Source: Deltaproteobacteria bacterium
GTDB taxonomy: Bacteria > Desulfobacterota > DSM-4660 > Desulfatiglandales > HGW-15
DNA length: 17,846 nt
NCBI GenBank assembly: GCA_019307805.1
Contig: JAFDIX010000083.1
Location: forward strand, 1 to 17,846
Direction of reading: 5' to 3'
Shown: in pieces, positions 1 through 7,996 of the stretch
Layout of the letters: each line of letters starts with the position of its first letter
Position numbering within the stretch: the first letter of the stretch is position 1
Notes under the pieces: generated by a model
What the model saw: the letters and a program-made list of their open reading frames with translations, nothing else
What the model was told of the DNA's origin: nothing
Database searches by the model: none
Position numbers and translations under genes: made by a program

Positions 1-79
1 GGTCTATAAGAGGGAGTTGCTGGGAGTGATGACGGGTAGGGCCCTCCGACAGGCCTGGGAATCAGCAACAGCGATTTGA
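1..79 (+). CDS. possible C-terminal tail of an upstream gene (partial)
   Basis: Reading from base 2, an open frame gives about 25 residues ending in RALRQAWESATAI before TGA at 77-79. The composition looks protein-like, and the next gene starts 26 bases later, so this could be the end of the preceding operon gene. It is too short to assign to a family. The other two forward frames hit stops early. Low confidence. Confidence 0.3.
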   Translation, partial: VYKRELLGVMTGRALRQAWESATAI

Positions 80-104
80 AATTGGAAAAAAGGGGGGTAT
101 TGCT

Positions 105-572
105 GTGAAACAGGGTATTGAACTAAAGGTGAACCATGGGATTCATCACCTTGAGATCGAGGCCCATCGCACATTGCTGGAGGTATTGCGAGAAGAGTTG
201 GGTCTCATGGGCACCAAGGAAGGATGTGGTAAGGGCGATTGCGGGGCTTGCACCGTGCTTTTGGATGGCGAGCCTGTATATTCCTGTATTACCCTGGCGA
301 TTGAAGCCCAGGGGAAGGAGATATGCACCATCGAAGGTCTTGCAGAGGGGGATCAACTCGATCCCATTCAGCAGGCCTTTGTCGATCATTGGGCCCTGCA
401 ATGCGGATTTTGCACCCCCGGCATGATCATGTCGGCAAAGTCGCTTTTGGAAAAGAATCCCGCGCCAACGCAGACCGAGATCAAAAGGGCCATTTCAGGG
501 GTGCTGTGCAGGTGTACGGGCTATGTCAAGATTGTGGAGGCCATCGAAGCGGTTCAGGGAAAAAACAAGTGA
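105..572 (+). CDS. XDH-family [2Fe-2S] iron-sulfur subunit (copy 1)
   Basis: Small iron-sulfur subunit of a molybdenum hydroxylase, passing electrons between the molybdenum site and FAD. The 155-residue length is normal for the family. An N-terminal plant-ferredoxin fold carries Cys41, Cys46, Cys49 and Cys61 (GCGKGDCGACT). The C-terminal four-helix domain carries Cys100, Cys103, Cys135 and Cys137 (QCGFCTPGM and CRCTGY). All eight ligands of the two clusters are present, so the protein looks functional. The start is GTG at 105, chosen because a G-rich ribosome binding site (AAAAAAGGGGGG) lies just upstream and the protein begins as family members do. It is the first clear gene of the operon and is paralogous and collinear with the second [2Fe-2S] gene at 6276. 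Which large subunit it pairs with cannot be told from sequence. Cytoplasmic, no signal peptide. Confidence 0.95.
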   Translation: MKQGIELKVNHGIHHLEIEAHRTLLEVLREELGLMGTKEGCGKGDCGACTVLLDGEPVYSCITLAIEAQGKEICTIEGLAEGDQLDPIQQAFVDHWALQCGFCTPGMIMSAKSLLEKNPAPTQTEIKRAISGVLCRCTGYVKIVEAIEAVQGKNK

Positions 573-584
573 GCGCCGGAATTT

Positions 585-629
585 CAAAAAAGCAACGCCC
601 CCGTGCCTCAGGGAAGGCGCACTTTTTTG
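585..629 (+). terminator. intercistronic hairpin, possible attenuator
   Basis: CAAAAAAG at 585-592 pairs perfectly with CTTTTTTG at 622-629. CGCC (596-599) pairs with GGCG (616-619), and CCC/GGG can pair inside. The 3' arm ends in a run of six T. It sits in the 85-base gap between the first [2Fe-2S] gene and the broken molybdopterin gene. It resembles a leaky or bidirectional terminator, or an mRNA-stabilising stem that would let the first gene be expressed more than the rest. The lower stem is almost all A-T and the GC part is short, so efficient termination is doubtful. Confidence 0.3.
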
Positions 630-657
630 AGGAAATGCCTGAAAAAGGAGAGGGATA

Positions 658-2842
658 TTGGAAGCCTCTGGAAAAGTAGGAGTAAGGACACCGAATGTCT
701 ATGGAAGAGTAAAGGCGAGGGGTTCAGCCACATATACAGACGATTTGGTTCTCCCCAATATGCTGGTTGGAAAGATACTGCGAAGCCCTCATCCCCATGC
801 AAGGATACTGCACATAGATACGAGCCGGGCGGAAAGGCTTGGAGGTGTCCAAGCGGTCGTCACGGGGAAGTCGAATCCACCAAAGGTAAATTTTGGCATA
901 ATGACCTGGAGCCGGGACCAGTCTCTCCTGCCCGCCGAAAAGGTGCGCTATTACGGTGAGGAGATCGCGGCTGTGGCTGCAGTTGACGAGGAAACAGCGG
1001 AAGAGGCCCTCGAACTGATCCGGGTGGAATACGAACCCCTTCCTGCAGTCTTTGACCCCAGAGAAGCGATGCGGGAGGGGGCGCCCCTTATCCATGAAGA
1101 CAAACCGGGAAATGTTGCGGCACAGTATCTGTTCGATGAGGGAGATATTGATGATGGTTTCAGGAAGTCCGATTACGTGAGGGAGGATGCATTTACCCTG
1201 GGCGTTGTTTCCCATGCCTGTCCGGAACCCTTTGCCACGGTGGCCTATTATGATGCCACGGGGAAATACAATCTGTGGCTGCCTACCCAGTGCCCGTTTC
1301 AAACCAGGCAGGGGATGGCAAATGTGCTGGGGGTGAGGCTCAATGATGTTCGGATCCATGATATTTTCAAAGGGGCCACCAATGGTGGACGATCCGATAC
1401 CATGCCCAGCCTCTACATTTCTGCAGTGCTGTCAAGAAAAGCAGGAAGACCGGTGAAGATAACATTTACACGGGAAGAGACCCTGGCCATGGGGAGAGAC
1501 AGGGTGGACCAGTATTGGACCTTTAAAATCGGGGTAAAGAAAGACGGCACCATTATGGCCACGGACATGAAGGTGATTCAAAGCCCCGGTGCCTATGCCA
1601 GCAGTGGGGTGGTGGCCCTGTGGGTGCCGATCATGGAGCATGTATCTATCTACCGATGCCCCAATGTCAGATACGATGCCCTGTCCATTTATACGAATCG
1701 AACCATTTGCTCGATGATGAGGACCCATTCCGAATTTGAACCCATGATTATGGAAAGCGAGTTGGATAGAGCCGCTGAAGAACTGGGCCTGGATCCCGTG
1801 GAAATAAGGCTGAAAAATGCCGTGGCTTCGGGGGAAGTCCTTCGAGACAAGGCCGTTGTCACGAGCTGCGGACTGGGAGAAAGCATCGCCCTGGCGGCGG
1901 AGAAGTCCAATTGGCATGCAAAACGGGGGAAGAAGAAACCCAATCGCGGTATCGGGATGGGGTGTGGTGTCATGATCAGTGGGTTTTTTATGGGTTCACC
2001 TTCAGATTGCTGCCCACGAGCTTGGCATTCCCATGGAAGACATCAAGCTGGTCTTCGGTGATACGGAACTCTGTTTCCAGGATCCTGGAAACTATTCCAT
2101 GACCTCAACCCTTATTTCCGGCAATGCCACCAGGCTTGCGGCCATGGACGCCAAAAAGAAACTGCTGAGAGAAGCGGCAGATATCTTTAGACTGCCCGCG
2201 GATCAGGTGACGTTCACGGATAAAACGTTTTACAGGAAAAGGAGTCCTATAAGGGAAGGAATCTCCTTGGCGGAGGTCTGTCGGATGGCCTTCAGAAAGG
2301 GACGGCCCATCTATGGATATGGGGATTACCGAGGAAGAATGGATCCCGTGGACTGGTCCAATGGAAAATATTACGGGCAGAAGGGATGCAGCTATTCTTA
2401 CGGCACCGTCGTTGCCGAGGTAGAGGTAGATCCGGAGACAGGAAGGGTGGATGTGATCAATCTCACGGAGTATAATGATTGCGGATATGCGGTGAATCCA
2501 TTGGCGGTAGAGGGCCAGATGGACGGAACCTTGGTGATGCTGCTTGGATCCACACTCTATGAGAGGAACCTGTGGGATCGCAAAAGCGGGCGAAAACAGA
2601 CGGATTCTTTTCGGACCTACAAGCTGCCGACAGCCATGGACATCCCCTTTATCGATAAGAATATCATCGAGACAATTGATCCAGACGGGCCTTACGGTGC
2701 AAAGGAGCCCAGTTTAGGCGGTGGCCTCGGGACCACTGCGGCCATTGTGAATGCCATCTATGATGCGGTAGGGGTTTGGGTACAAGATCTGCCTATCACG
2801 TCCGAAAATGTCCTAGCGCTTATGAAGGGAAAACCGGCTTAG
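658..2842 (+). pseudogene. XDH-family molybdopterin-binding subunit, copy 1, disrupted by a ~98-bp deletion and frameshift
   Basis: Large molybdopterin subunit related to the intact copy at 2938. It starts at TTG (658) with AGGAG 7 bases upstream. The first frame runs to 2061, but homology leaves it after ISGFFMG near 1995 and resumes in the next frame at QIAAHELG (2003), reaching TAG at 2842. Between the matching points this copy has 7 bases where the intact paralogue has 105, so 98 bases are missing. The missing part includes the GQG molybdopterin-contact motif. Further differences predate or accompany the break: GGAFGG is replaced by GATNGG (residues 239-244), MRGHGGQ by MRTHSEF, and the position of the catalytic Glu in the GAK...E motif is Leu (2714-2716). 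It is probably non-functional. Two separate polypeptides or an assembly gap are alternatives. Confidence 0.85.
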
Positions 2843-2924
2843 AGTCAACGGCATGCCCGTTATGGTGTGCTTTGGGGCCGTACCAGACACCCCCCCGCTC
2901 TCAGAGCAGCGGGCGATGCAGAAT

Positions 2925-2930
2925 AAGGAG
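2925..2930 (+). promoter_or_regulatory. ribosome binding site deciding the start of the second molybdopterin subunit
   Basis: AAGGAG lies 7 bases before the ATG at 2938. The frame is open upstream to 2776, but that extension overlaps the end of the preceding gene and has no family resemblance, so 2938 is preferred. Confidence 0.7.
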
Positions 2931-2937
2931 ATACCTA

Positions 2938-5259
2938 ATGGGTGAATATTCGGTGATCGGGAAACGGGTCCCCAATGTATTCGGCAGGTCAAAGGTGGAT
3001 GGCAGTGCCAAATACACGGATGACCTGAAATTTCCCGGCATGCTCTTTGGCGGTCTCCTGCGAAGTCCCTATGCCCATGCCAGAATCCTGAGTATAAATA
3101 CGACCAGGGCCGAGAAGCTTAAAGGTGTGAAGGCTGTCATCACAGGTGAAGATACGAACAAAGTCCCCTATGGGATCTTTGGCTTTACCCGGGACCAGTT
3201 GTTTCTGCCCACGGATAGGGTCCGCTTCCTTGGGGAGGAGGTGGCTGCCGTGGCAGCAGTGGATGAGCAGGTCGTCAAGGAGGCCCTGGAACTGATCGAG
3301 GTGAAATATGAACCGCTCCCGGTGGTCACGGACCCCGAAGAAGCCATGAAGGTAGGTGCCCCACAGATTCATGAGCCCTTTAGAGGATTTCTCGGGCCTG
3401 AACAGGGGGACCTGAGTCGAAACATCGGGGTTCGCTGCAAGAGGGATTACGGAGATGTGGAAGGGGGCTTCAAAGACGCCGATCTTGTATGTGAAGATCG
3501 ATTTCGAACAGTGGCCATCAACCACGGTACACTGGAACCCTATGTGACGCTGGCCAGGTACGACCACGGTTCCGGCAAGGTGGAGATCTGGTGCCCCAAC
3601 CAGGCGCCTTTCCAAAAGATGCGTGCCATATCCAACCTGATGCAAATGCCCCTGAATGATGTGGTGGTACGAAAGATATTTCATGGCGGGGCCTTTGGAG
3701 GAAGATCAGAGACCTTTGCGGCGGATCTCTGTGCTGTCCTTCTGTCCAAGTTGACCCGAAAGGCGGTAAAGATATGCTTTACCAGGGAAGACACCTTTAT
3801 TCTTCGCCAAAAACATCCCTATATCATCGATATCAAGGCGGGCGTCAAAAAGGACGGCACCCTCACGGCCCTGGATATTCGACTCATTTCCGATGGGGGC
3901 GCCTATATGAGTACCGGACCCATTGCCATTGACTTTCCATCGGTCGTTGTGGAGTCCATGTATCGCACCTCCGATTTTCGATATGAGTCCTTTGAGGTCT
4001 ATACCAACAAACCGGTCCGGGGGGCCATGCGGGGTCACGGTGGCCAGCAGATGGCCTTTGCCATGGATTCTCTCATGGACATGATGGCCGAAAAAATAGG
4101 GATGGACCCGGTCGATATCAGACTTCGGAATGCCCGCCGGCCCGGAGAGATGCTTCCCAGTAAATCCCAGATACGGAGCTGCGGTTTTACGGAGTGCATT
4201 CAGAAGGCTGCGAAGGCCATGGACCGGGGCGCCAAAAAAGGAGAACATGGAAGCCGGGGCATCGGGATTGGATGCAGCACTATGATATCCGGTTTCAGCC
4301 TGGGATTTAGAACCCCTTCCTCGGCACTGGTAAAACTCAATGATGATGGGCAAGCCACCGTCATCAGCGGCTTGCAGGACTCAGGGCAGGGAAATGAGAC
4401 CATGGCGGTGCAGATTGTGTCGGAGGAGCTGGGTATTCCCATGGAGGATGTTCGTATCCTTAACGCCGATACCGAACTGACCCCTCCGGACCCCGGTAAT
4501 TATGCCATGTGCACCACATTCGTTTCGGGCAATGCGGTCCGATGCGCTGCGGCCGATGCCAAAGAGCAACTCAAAGCGGTTGTGGCACAGAAACTGGAGG
4601 CAAACATCCATGATCTGGTGCTAAAGGATCGAAAGATTTTCGTGAAGGGCTCTCCATCCATGGGAATGACGGTCAAGCAGGCGGTCAGGGAAAGTTTTCG
4701 TTCCCGGCAGCCTGTGATTGGGAGAGGTTCCTATCAGCCCGATCTTGACATGAATACGAGCTGGTCCGTGGGAAAAATTGAAGGCCAAAGAACCGGGGCA
4801 TATACCTTTGGGGCCGTTGTTGTTGAAGTGGAAGTGGATCGAGAGACGGGCCAGGTGCGGTTGATTGAAGCTGCAGGTGCCCAGGACGTGGGCTATGCAT
4901 TGAATCCATCGGCGGTTGAGGGACAAAATGAGGGCTCTATTGTACTTGGGCAGGGCATGGTGTTGACGGAGGATCTGGCCTGGGATGAGGGCCTGATGTT
5001 GAACCCCAATTTCCTGGACTACAGGATGCCCATCGCTAAGGATATGCCCCGCATCCGGAGTATCATCGTGGAGAGCATGGACCAGGACGGGCCCTATGGG
5101 GCCAAGGAGGCGACAGAGACCATCAACATCGCTGTCATTCCGGCCATCGCCAATGCCATATATGACGCGGTCGGGGTGAGGATCAAGGAGCTTCCCATTA
5201 CGCCCCAGAAGATACTTGCCGCACTTAAGGGGCAAGAAAGAAAGGGGGTGGAAAGATGA
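2938..5259 (+). CDS. XDH-family molybdopterin-binding (catalytic) subunit, intact
   Basis: Catalytic large subunit of a molybdenum hydroxylase, 773 residues, normal for the family. The N-terminal a/b hammerhead domain covers about residues 15-125 (VFGRSKVDGSAKYTDDL). It is followed by the molybdopterin-binding domains with GGAFGG at 250-255, MRGHGGQ further on, SGQGNET with GQG at 483-485, and GAKEATE near the C-terminus with Glu727 at the position of the catalytic base. All expected cofactor contacts are therefore present. It overlaps the FAD gene by four bases (ATGA), implying translational coupling. The FAD partner's extra cysteine loop suggests an aryl-CoA reductase or hydroxylase of the 4-hydroxybenzoyl-CoA reductase type. 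The substrate cannot be assigned from sequence, and xanthine or an aldehyde is not excluded. Cytoplasmic. Confidence 0.93.
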   Translation: MGEYSVIGKRVPNVFGRSKVDGSAKYTDDLKFPGMLFGGLLRSPYAHARILSINTTRAEKLKGVKAVITGEDTNKVPYGIFGFTRDQLFLPTDRVRFLGEEVAAVAAVDEQVVKEALELIEVKYEPLPVVTDPEEAMKVGAPQIHEPFRGFLGPEQGDLSRNIGVRCKRDYGDVEGGFKDADLVCEDRFRTVAINHGTLEPYVTLARYDHGSGKVEIWCPNQAPFQKMRAISNLMQMPLNDVVVRKIFHGGAFGGRSETFAADLCAVLLSKLTRKAVKICFTREDTFILRQKHPYIIDIKAGVKKDGTLTALDIRLISDGGAYMSTGPIAIDFPSVVVESMYRTSDFRYESFEVYTNKPVRGAMRGHGGQQMAFAMDSLMDMMAEKIGMDPVDIRLRNARRPGEMLPSKSQIRSCGFTECIQKAAKAMDRGAKKGEHGSRGIGIGCSTMISGFSLGFRTPSSALVKLNDDGQATVISGLQDSGQGNETMAVQIVSEELGIPMEDVRILNADTELTPPDPGNYAMCTTFVSGNAVRCAAADAKEQLKAVVAQKLEANIHDLVLKDRKIFVKGSPSMGMTVKQAVRESFRSRQPVIGRGSYQPDLDMNTSWSVGKIEGQRTGAYTFGAVVVEVEVDRETGQVRLIEAAGAQDVGYALNPSAVEGQNEGSIVLGQGMVLTEDLAWDEGLMLNPNFLDYRMPIAKDMPRIRSIIVESMDQDGPYGAKEATETINIAVIPAIANAIYDAVGVRIKELPITPQKILAALKGQERKGVER

Positions 5260-6260
5260 TACGGCTTCCCCCATTTGAAAGGCTCCGACCCAATACCTTC
5301 ACAGAGGCCAGCCAAATGCTTGAGGCACATGAAGGCGAAGCCATGGTGCTGGGAGGCGGGACGGATATTCTCGCAAAAATGAAGAAAGGGATCACCCAGC
5401 CCCGTTACCTGGTGGACCTCTCCACCGTGAGCGGGGCGCGGTATGTGGATTACAAAGAGAAGGACGGGTTGAGAATTGGTTCCATGACCACACTGACAGA
5501 GCTGGAGACGTCCCGGGTCCTTCAAGAAAGATTTCCTTTATTGGCGAAAGCAGCCGGCCAGGTGGGCTCACGGCAGCTTCGCAACATGGGGACAATAGGA
5601 GGAAACCTCAGCCAGGATACTCGCTGCTGGTACTATCTCCAGTCTTCCTTCGGGCAGAAATGCACCCCCCCCTGTTTCAAGAGGAGCGGGGATGTCTGCC
5701 ACGTGGTTAAGGGGGGTGACCGCTGCTATGCCCTCTTTATGGGAGACATGGCCCCCGCTCTCATAGCACTTGGGGCCACTGTAAAAATATGCGAATCACA
5801 GGGCGAGAAGGTCATTCCCCTTGAAACTTTGTATGCAGGAGATGGGAATAGGCCTCTTGGGCTGGAACCCCATCATATCCTTGCCGAGGTTGAGGTGCCC
5901 GTTCCCCCACCGAACAGTGCTGGGGCATACCTGAAATTGAGGCAAAGGAGTTCTGTGGATTTTCCCATAGTGGGGGTGGGGGCAATGATTCAACTGGAAG
6001 GCAAAAATTGTCTGGATGCCAGGATTGCATTAACAGGTGTTGGCCCGGCCCCTTTGTTGCTTCAGGAAGCTGGCGAGATTTTGAGGCAGCAGGAGATGAG
6101 CCCGGAGGCCATCTTGCAGGCCGCCCAGGCGGCCGCCAAAGAGGCCTCTCCTGTATCTCACATGGGCGTACCCGCCGGCTACAAAAGAGAGATGGTAAAA
6201 GTGCATGTCAAAAGGGCCTTGGAAAAATGCCTTGAAAAATTAAATTACGATCCCAAATAG
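5256..6260 (+). CDS. XDH-family FAD-binding subunit with extra 4Fe-4S cysteine loop
   Basis: FAD-binding medium subunit, 334 residues, of the CO dehydrogenase/XDH flavoprotein family. FAD-contact motifs are VLGGGTDIL (31-39) and TIGGNL (113-118), followed by the CODH-flavoprotein C-terminal domain. Between them and the next conserved block is a cysteine-rich insertion: TRCWYY (Cys124), KCTPPC (Cys136, Cys140), DVCHVV (Cys148) and DRCYA (Cys157). This matches the loop that binds an additional [4Fe-4S] cluster in the FAD subunit of 4-hydroxybenzoyl-CoA reductase, where it helps electrons flow from ferredoxin toward the molybdenum site. Five cysteines are available for four ligands. The start overlaps the stop of the preceding gene (ATGA), and the next gene follows after 15 bases. 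I infer a low-potential, CoA-thioester-type reaction, but the substrate is unknown. Confidence 0.93.
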   Translation: MIRLPPFERLRPNTFTEASQMLEAHEGEAMVLGGGTDILAKMKKGITQPRYLVDLSTVSGARYVDYKEKDGLRIGSMTTLTELETSRVLQERFPLLAKAAGQVGSRQLRNMGTIGGNLSQDTRCWYYLQSSFGQKCTPPCFKRSGDVCHVVKGGDRCYALFMGDMAPALIALGATVKICESQGEKVIPLETLYAGDGNRPLGLEPHHILAEVEVPVPPPNSAGAYLKLRQRSSVDFPIVGVGAMIQLEGKNCLDARIALTGVGPAPLLLQEAGEILRQQEMSPEAILQAAQAAAKEASPVSHMGVPAGYKREMVKVHVKRALEKCLEKLNYDPK

Positions 6261-6275
6261 GAAAGGAGGAATTCC

Positions 6276-6746
6276 TTGAGACAAACTATTGAATTGAAAA
6301 TCAACGGGGAATTCCACGAAGTGGCAGTGGATTCCCAAAAGACCTTGCTGGAAGTCCTGCGGGAGGACCTGGATCTGACCGGAACCAAGGCCGGATGCGG
6401 TGCCGGGGAGTGTGGGTCCTGTACCGTTATTATGGATGGAAAGGCGGTGCTGTCCTGCCTTGTGCTTGCCGTAAATGCCGAGGGAAAAGAAATTCTGACC
6501 ATTGAAGGCCTTGCCCGGGGAGATGAACTTCATCCGCTTCAAGAGTCCTTCATTGAAAAATGGGGGTTTCAGTGCGGTTTCTGTACACCTGGAATGCTTA
6601 TGTCCGCCAAGGCCCTCCTGGATGAAAACCCCAATCCGACCGAGGAGGAAGTAAAGGAGGCCATCGCTTCAAATCTCTGCCGCTGCACGGGGTACACAAA
6701 ACCGGTAGAGGCCATTCTGGATGCCGCTAAAAAACTTTCCGAATAA
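6276..6746 (+). CDS. XDH-family [2Fe-2S] iron-sulfur subunit (copy 2)
   Basis: Second small iron-sulfur subunit, 156 residues. It has the same eight cysteine positions as copy 1: Cys41, 46, 49, 61 (GCGAGECGSCT) and Cys100, 103, 135, 137 (QCGFCTPGM, CRCTGY). The start is TTG at 6276, decided by a very strong AAAGGAGG at 6263-6270 and by alignment with copy 1. It follows the FAD gene by 15 bases, so it is the likely partner of the intact molybdopterin and FAD subunits in an alpha-beta-gamma complex. Having one [2Fe-2S] gene at each end of the molybdenum block suggests either a duplicated enzyme sharing one FAD subunit or two assemblies with different electron acceptors. Cytoplasmic and apparently intact. 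Confidence 0.95.
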   Translation: MRQTIELKINGEFHEVAVDSQKTLLEVLREDLDLTGTKAGCGAGECGSCTVIMDGKAVLSCLVLAVNAEGKEILTIEGLARGDELHPLQESFIEKWGFQCGFCTPGMLMSAKALLDENPNPTEEEVKEAIASNLCRCTGYTKPVEAILDAAKKLSE

Positions 6747-6791
6747 AGGGAATTTCTAGTATCCTCCATTCAAAAAACCGAGAGCCTACAA

Positions 6792-7973
6792 ATGAAAAAA
6801 CCCTTTGATACTACTTCCAAGCCAGCTGTCGCCAAAGGGGCGGGCCGCTATGTGGTCGGGGACGTACAACCCTTTGACCAGAAGAATGAAATGTTCAAGA
6901 GGCCCCTGTGGGATGAAAGTGTGGCTGATCTGGGCAGGAAATATTATGGTCTCTGGGAGCCTCAGGATGACCGGCCCGGTTATGGTTTTCTGGATCAGGC
7001 ATTCAAGAACGCCACCTACTATATCGACTTTGCCTTTGCCCACGGCATGTTCGGCGGCAGGTGGGGGCTCTACGCCTGGGAGAGCAAGCCCTGGGGGGAA
7101 AATATACAGCCCAAGGGATTGAATCTGGATGTAGATGATTCCCATCAATTAACAAGGGCCATAAAGAAGGCGGCAACATTCTTTGGCGCCTCACTGGTTG
7201 GGATTTGCTCGCTGGACAGGAGATGGCTCTACTCTCACCATTACTACCCCAAGCTGGCGGGATTTTCTGAAACCGTAGAAGAGGTAGATATTCCCGAGGA
7301 TTACAAGTATGCCATCGTCCTGGCCTATGAGGGCGATTACGAAACATTGAAATACTCCCCTGCCTACCCGGCAGGGGCGGCAGTGGGCATGGGGTACACG
7401 AAAATGGCTGTGACCGCCGCCACCATGGCCCAGTTCATTCGGCTCCTGGGCTACAAGGCCATTCCTGCGGCCAATGACACGGCATGCAGCGTCCCCATGG
7501 CCATTGATGCGGGAATGGGGGAGCTTTCTAGGGCGGGATGGCTCATCACTCCCCAGTGCGGGCCACGGGTGCGGCTGAACAAGATATTTACGGACCTGCC
7601 CCTCATTCCGGATGAACCCATTGAATTCGGTGTCTGGGATTTTTGCCATACCTGCGGTAAATGTGCCCTGCACTGCCCCGGACAGGCCATTCCATTCGGA
7701 GACCCAACCACGGATATCCAGGACTGTTCCAACAGGGAAGGCCTGTATCGATGGCCCTTGAATGCGGTCAAATGCTTCCACTTCTGGTCGGTCAACGGCA
7801 CGGCCTGTGCCAACTGCATACGCGTCTGCCCTTTTAACAAGCCTGAGGGAATCCTACACAGTGCCGTGAAGTGGGGTATTCGCAATACACACATGTTCAA
7901 CCGCCTCTTTCTCCGGGGTGATGATCTGATGGGGTACGGGAAGCAGAAGAAGGCGGGGCTATTCTGGGTGTAG
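6792..7973 (+). CDS. cytosolic reductive-dehalogenase-like corrinoid/Fe-S protein
   Basis: A 393-residue protein of the reductive dehalogenase (RdhA) family. The core block GELSRAGWLITPQCGPRVR (about 243-261) followed by FTDLPL is characteristic. Two ferredoxin-type cluster motifs follow: Cys285, 288, 291, 295 (CHTCGKCALHCP) and Cys328 with Cys339, 342, 346 (CANCIRVCP). Known members bind cobalamin in the central domain and pass electrons through two [4Fe-4S] clusters. The N-terminus has no twin-arginine signal, and no small membrane anchor (RdhB) gene is adjacent, so this is a cytoplasmic, probably catabolic form rather than a respiratory one. ATG at 6792 has only a weak ribosome binding site. 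It lies 45 bases after the [2Fe-2S] gene and 23 before the UroD-like gene. True dehalogenation is not shown; another corrinoid-dependent reductive reaction is possible. Confidence 0.85.
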   Translation: MKKPFDTTSKPAVAKGAGRYVVGDVQPFDQKNEMFKRPLWDESVADLGRKYYGLWEPQDDRPGYGFLDQAFKNATYYIDFAFAHGMFGGRWGLYAWESKPWGENIQPKGLNLDVDDSHQLTRAIKKAATFFGASLVGICSLDRRWLYSHHYYPKLAGFSETVEEVDIPEDYKYAIVLAYEGDYETLKYSPAYPAGAAVGMGYTKMAVTAATMAQFIRLLGYKAIPAANDTACSVPMAIDAGMGELSRAGWLITPQCGPRVRLNKIFTDLPLIPDEPIEFGVWDFCHTCGKCALHCPGQAIPFGDPTTDIQDCSNREGLYRWPLNAVKCFHFWSVNGTACANCIRVCPFNKPEGILHSAVKWGIRNTHMFNRLFLRGDDLMGYGKQKKAGLFWV

Positions 7974-7996
7974 TAATATACTCGAAGGAAAATCAG

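Noticed and set aside
2894..2913. CCCGCT...AGCGGG hairpin between the two molybdopterin genes as a regulatory element
   Set aside because: Only six pairs with an eight-base loop in a GC-rich gap; not distinguishable from chance.
2776..2937. Longer N-terminus of the intact molybdopterin subunit from 2776
   Set aside because: It would overlap the end of the preceding gene in another frame, lacks family resemblance, and a good ribosome binding site sits before 2938.
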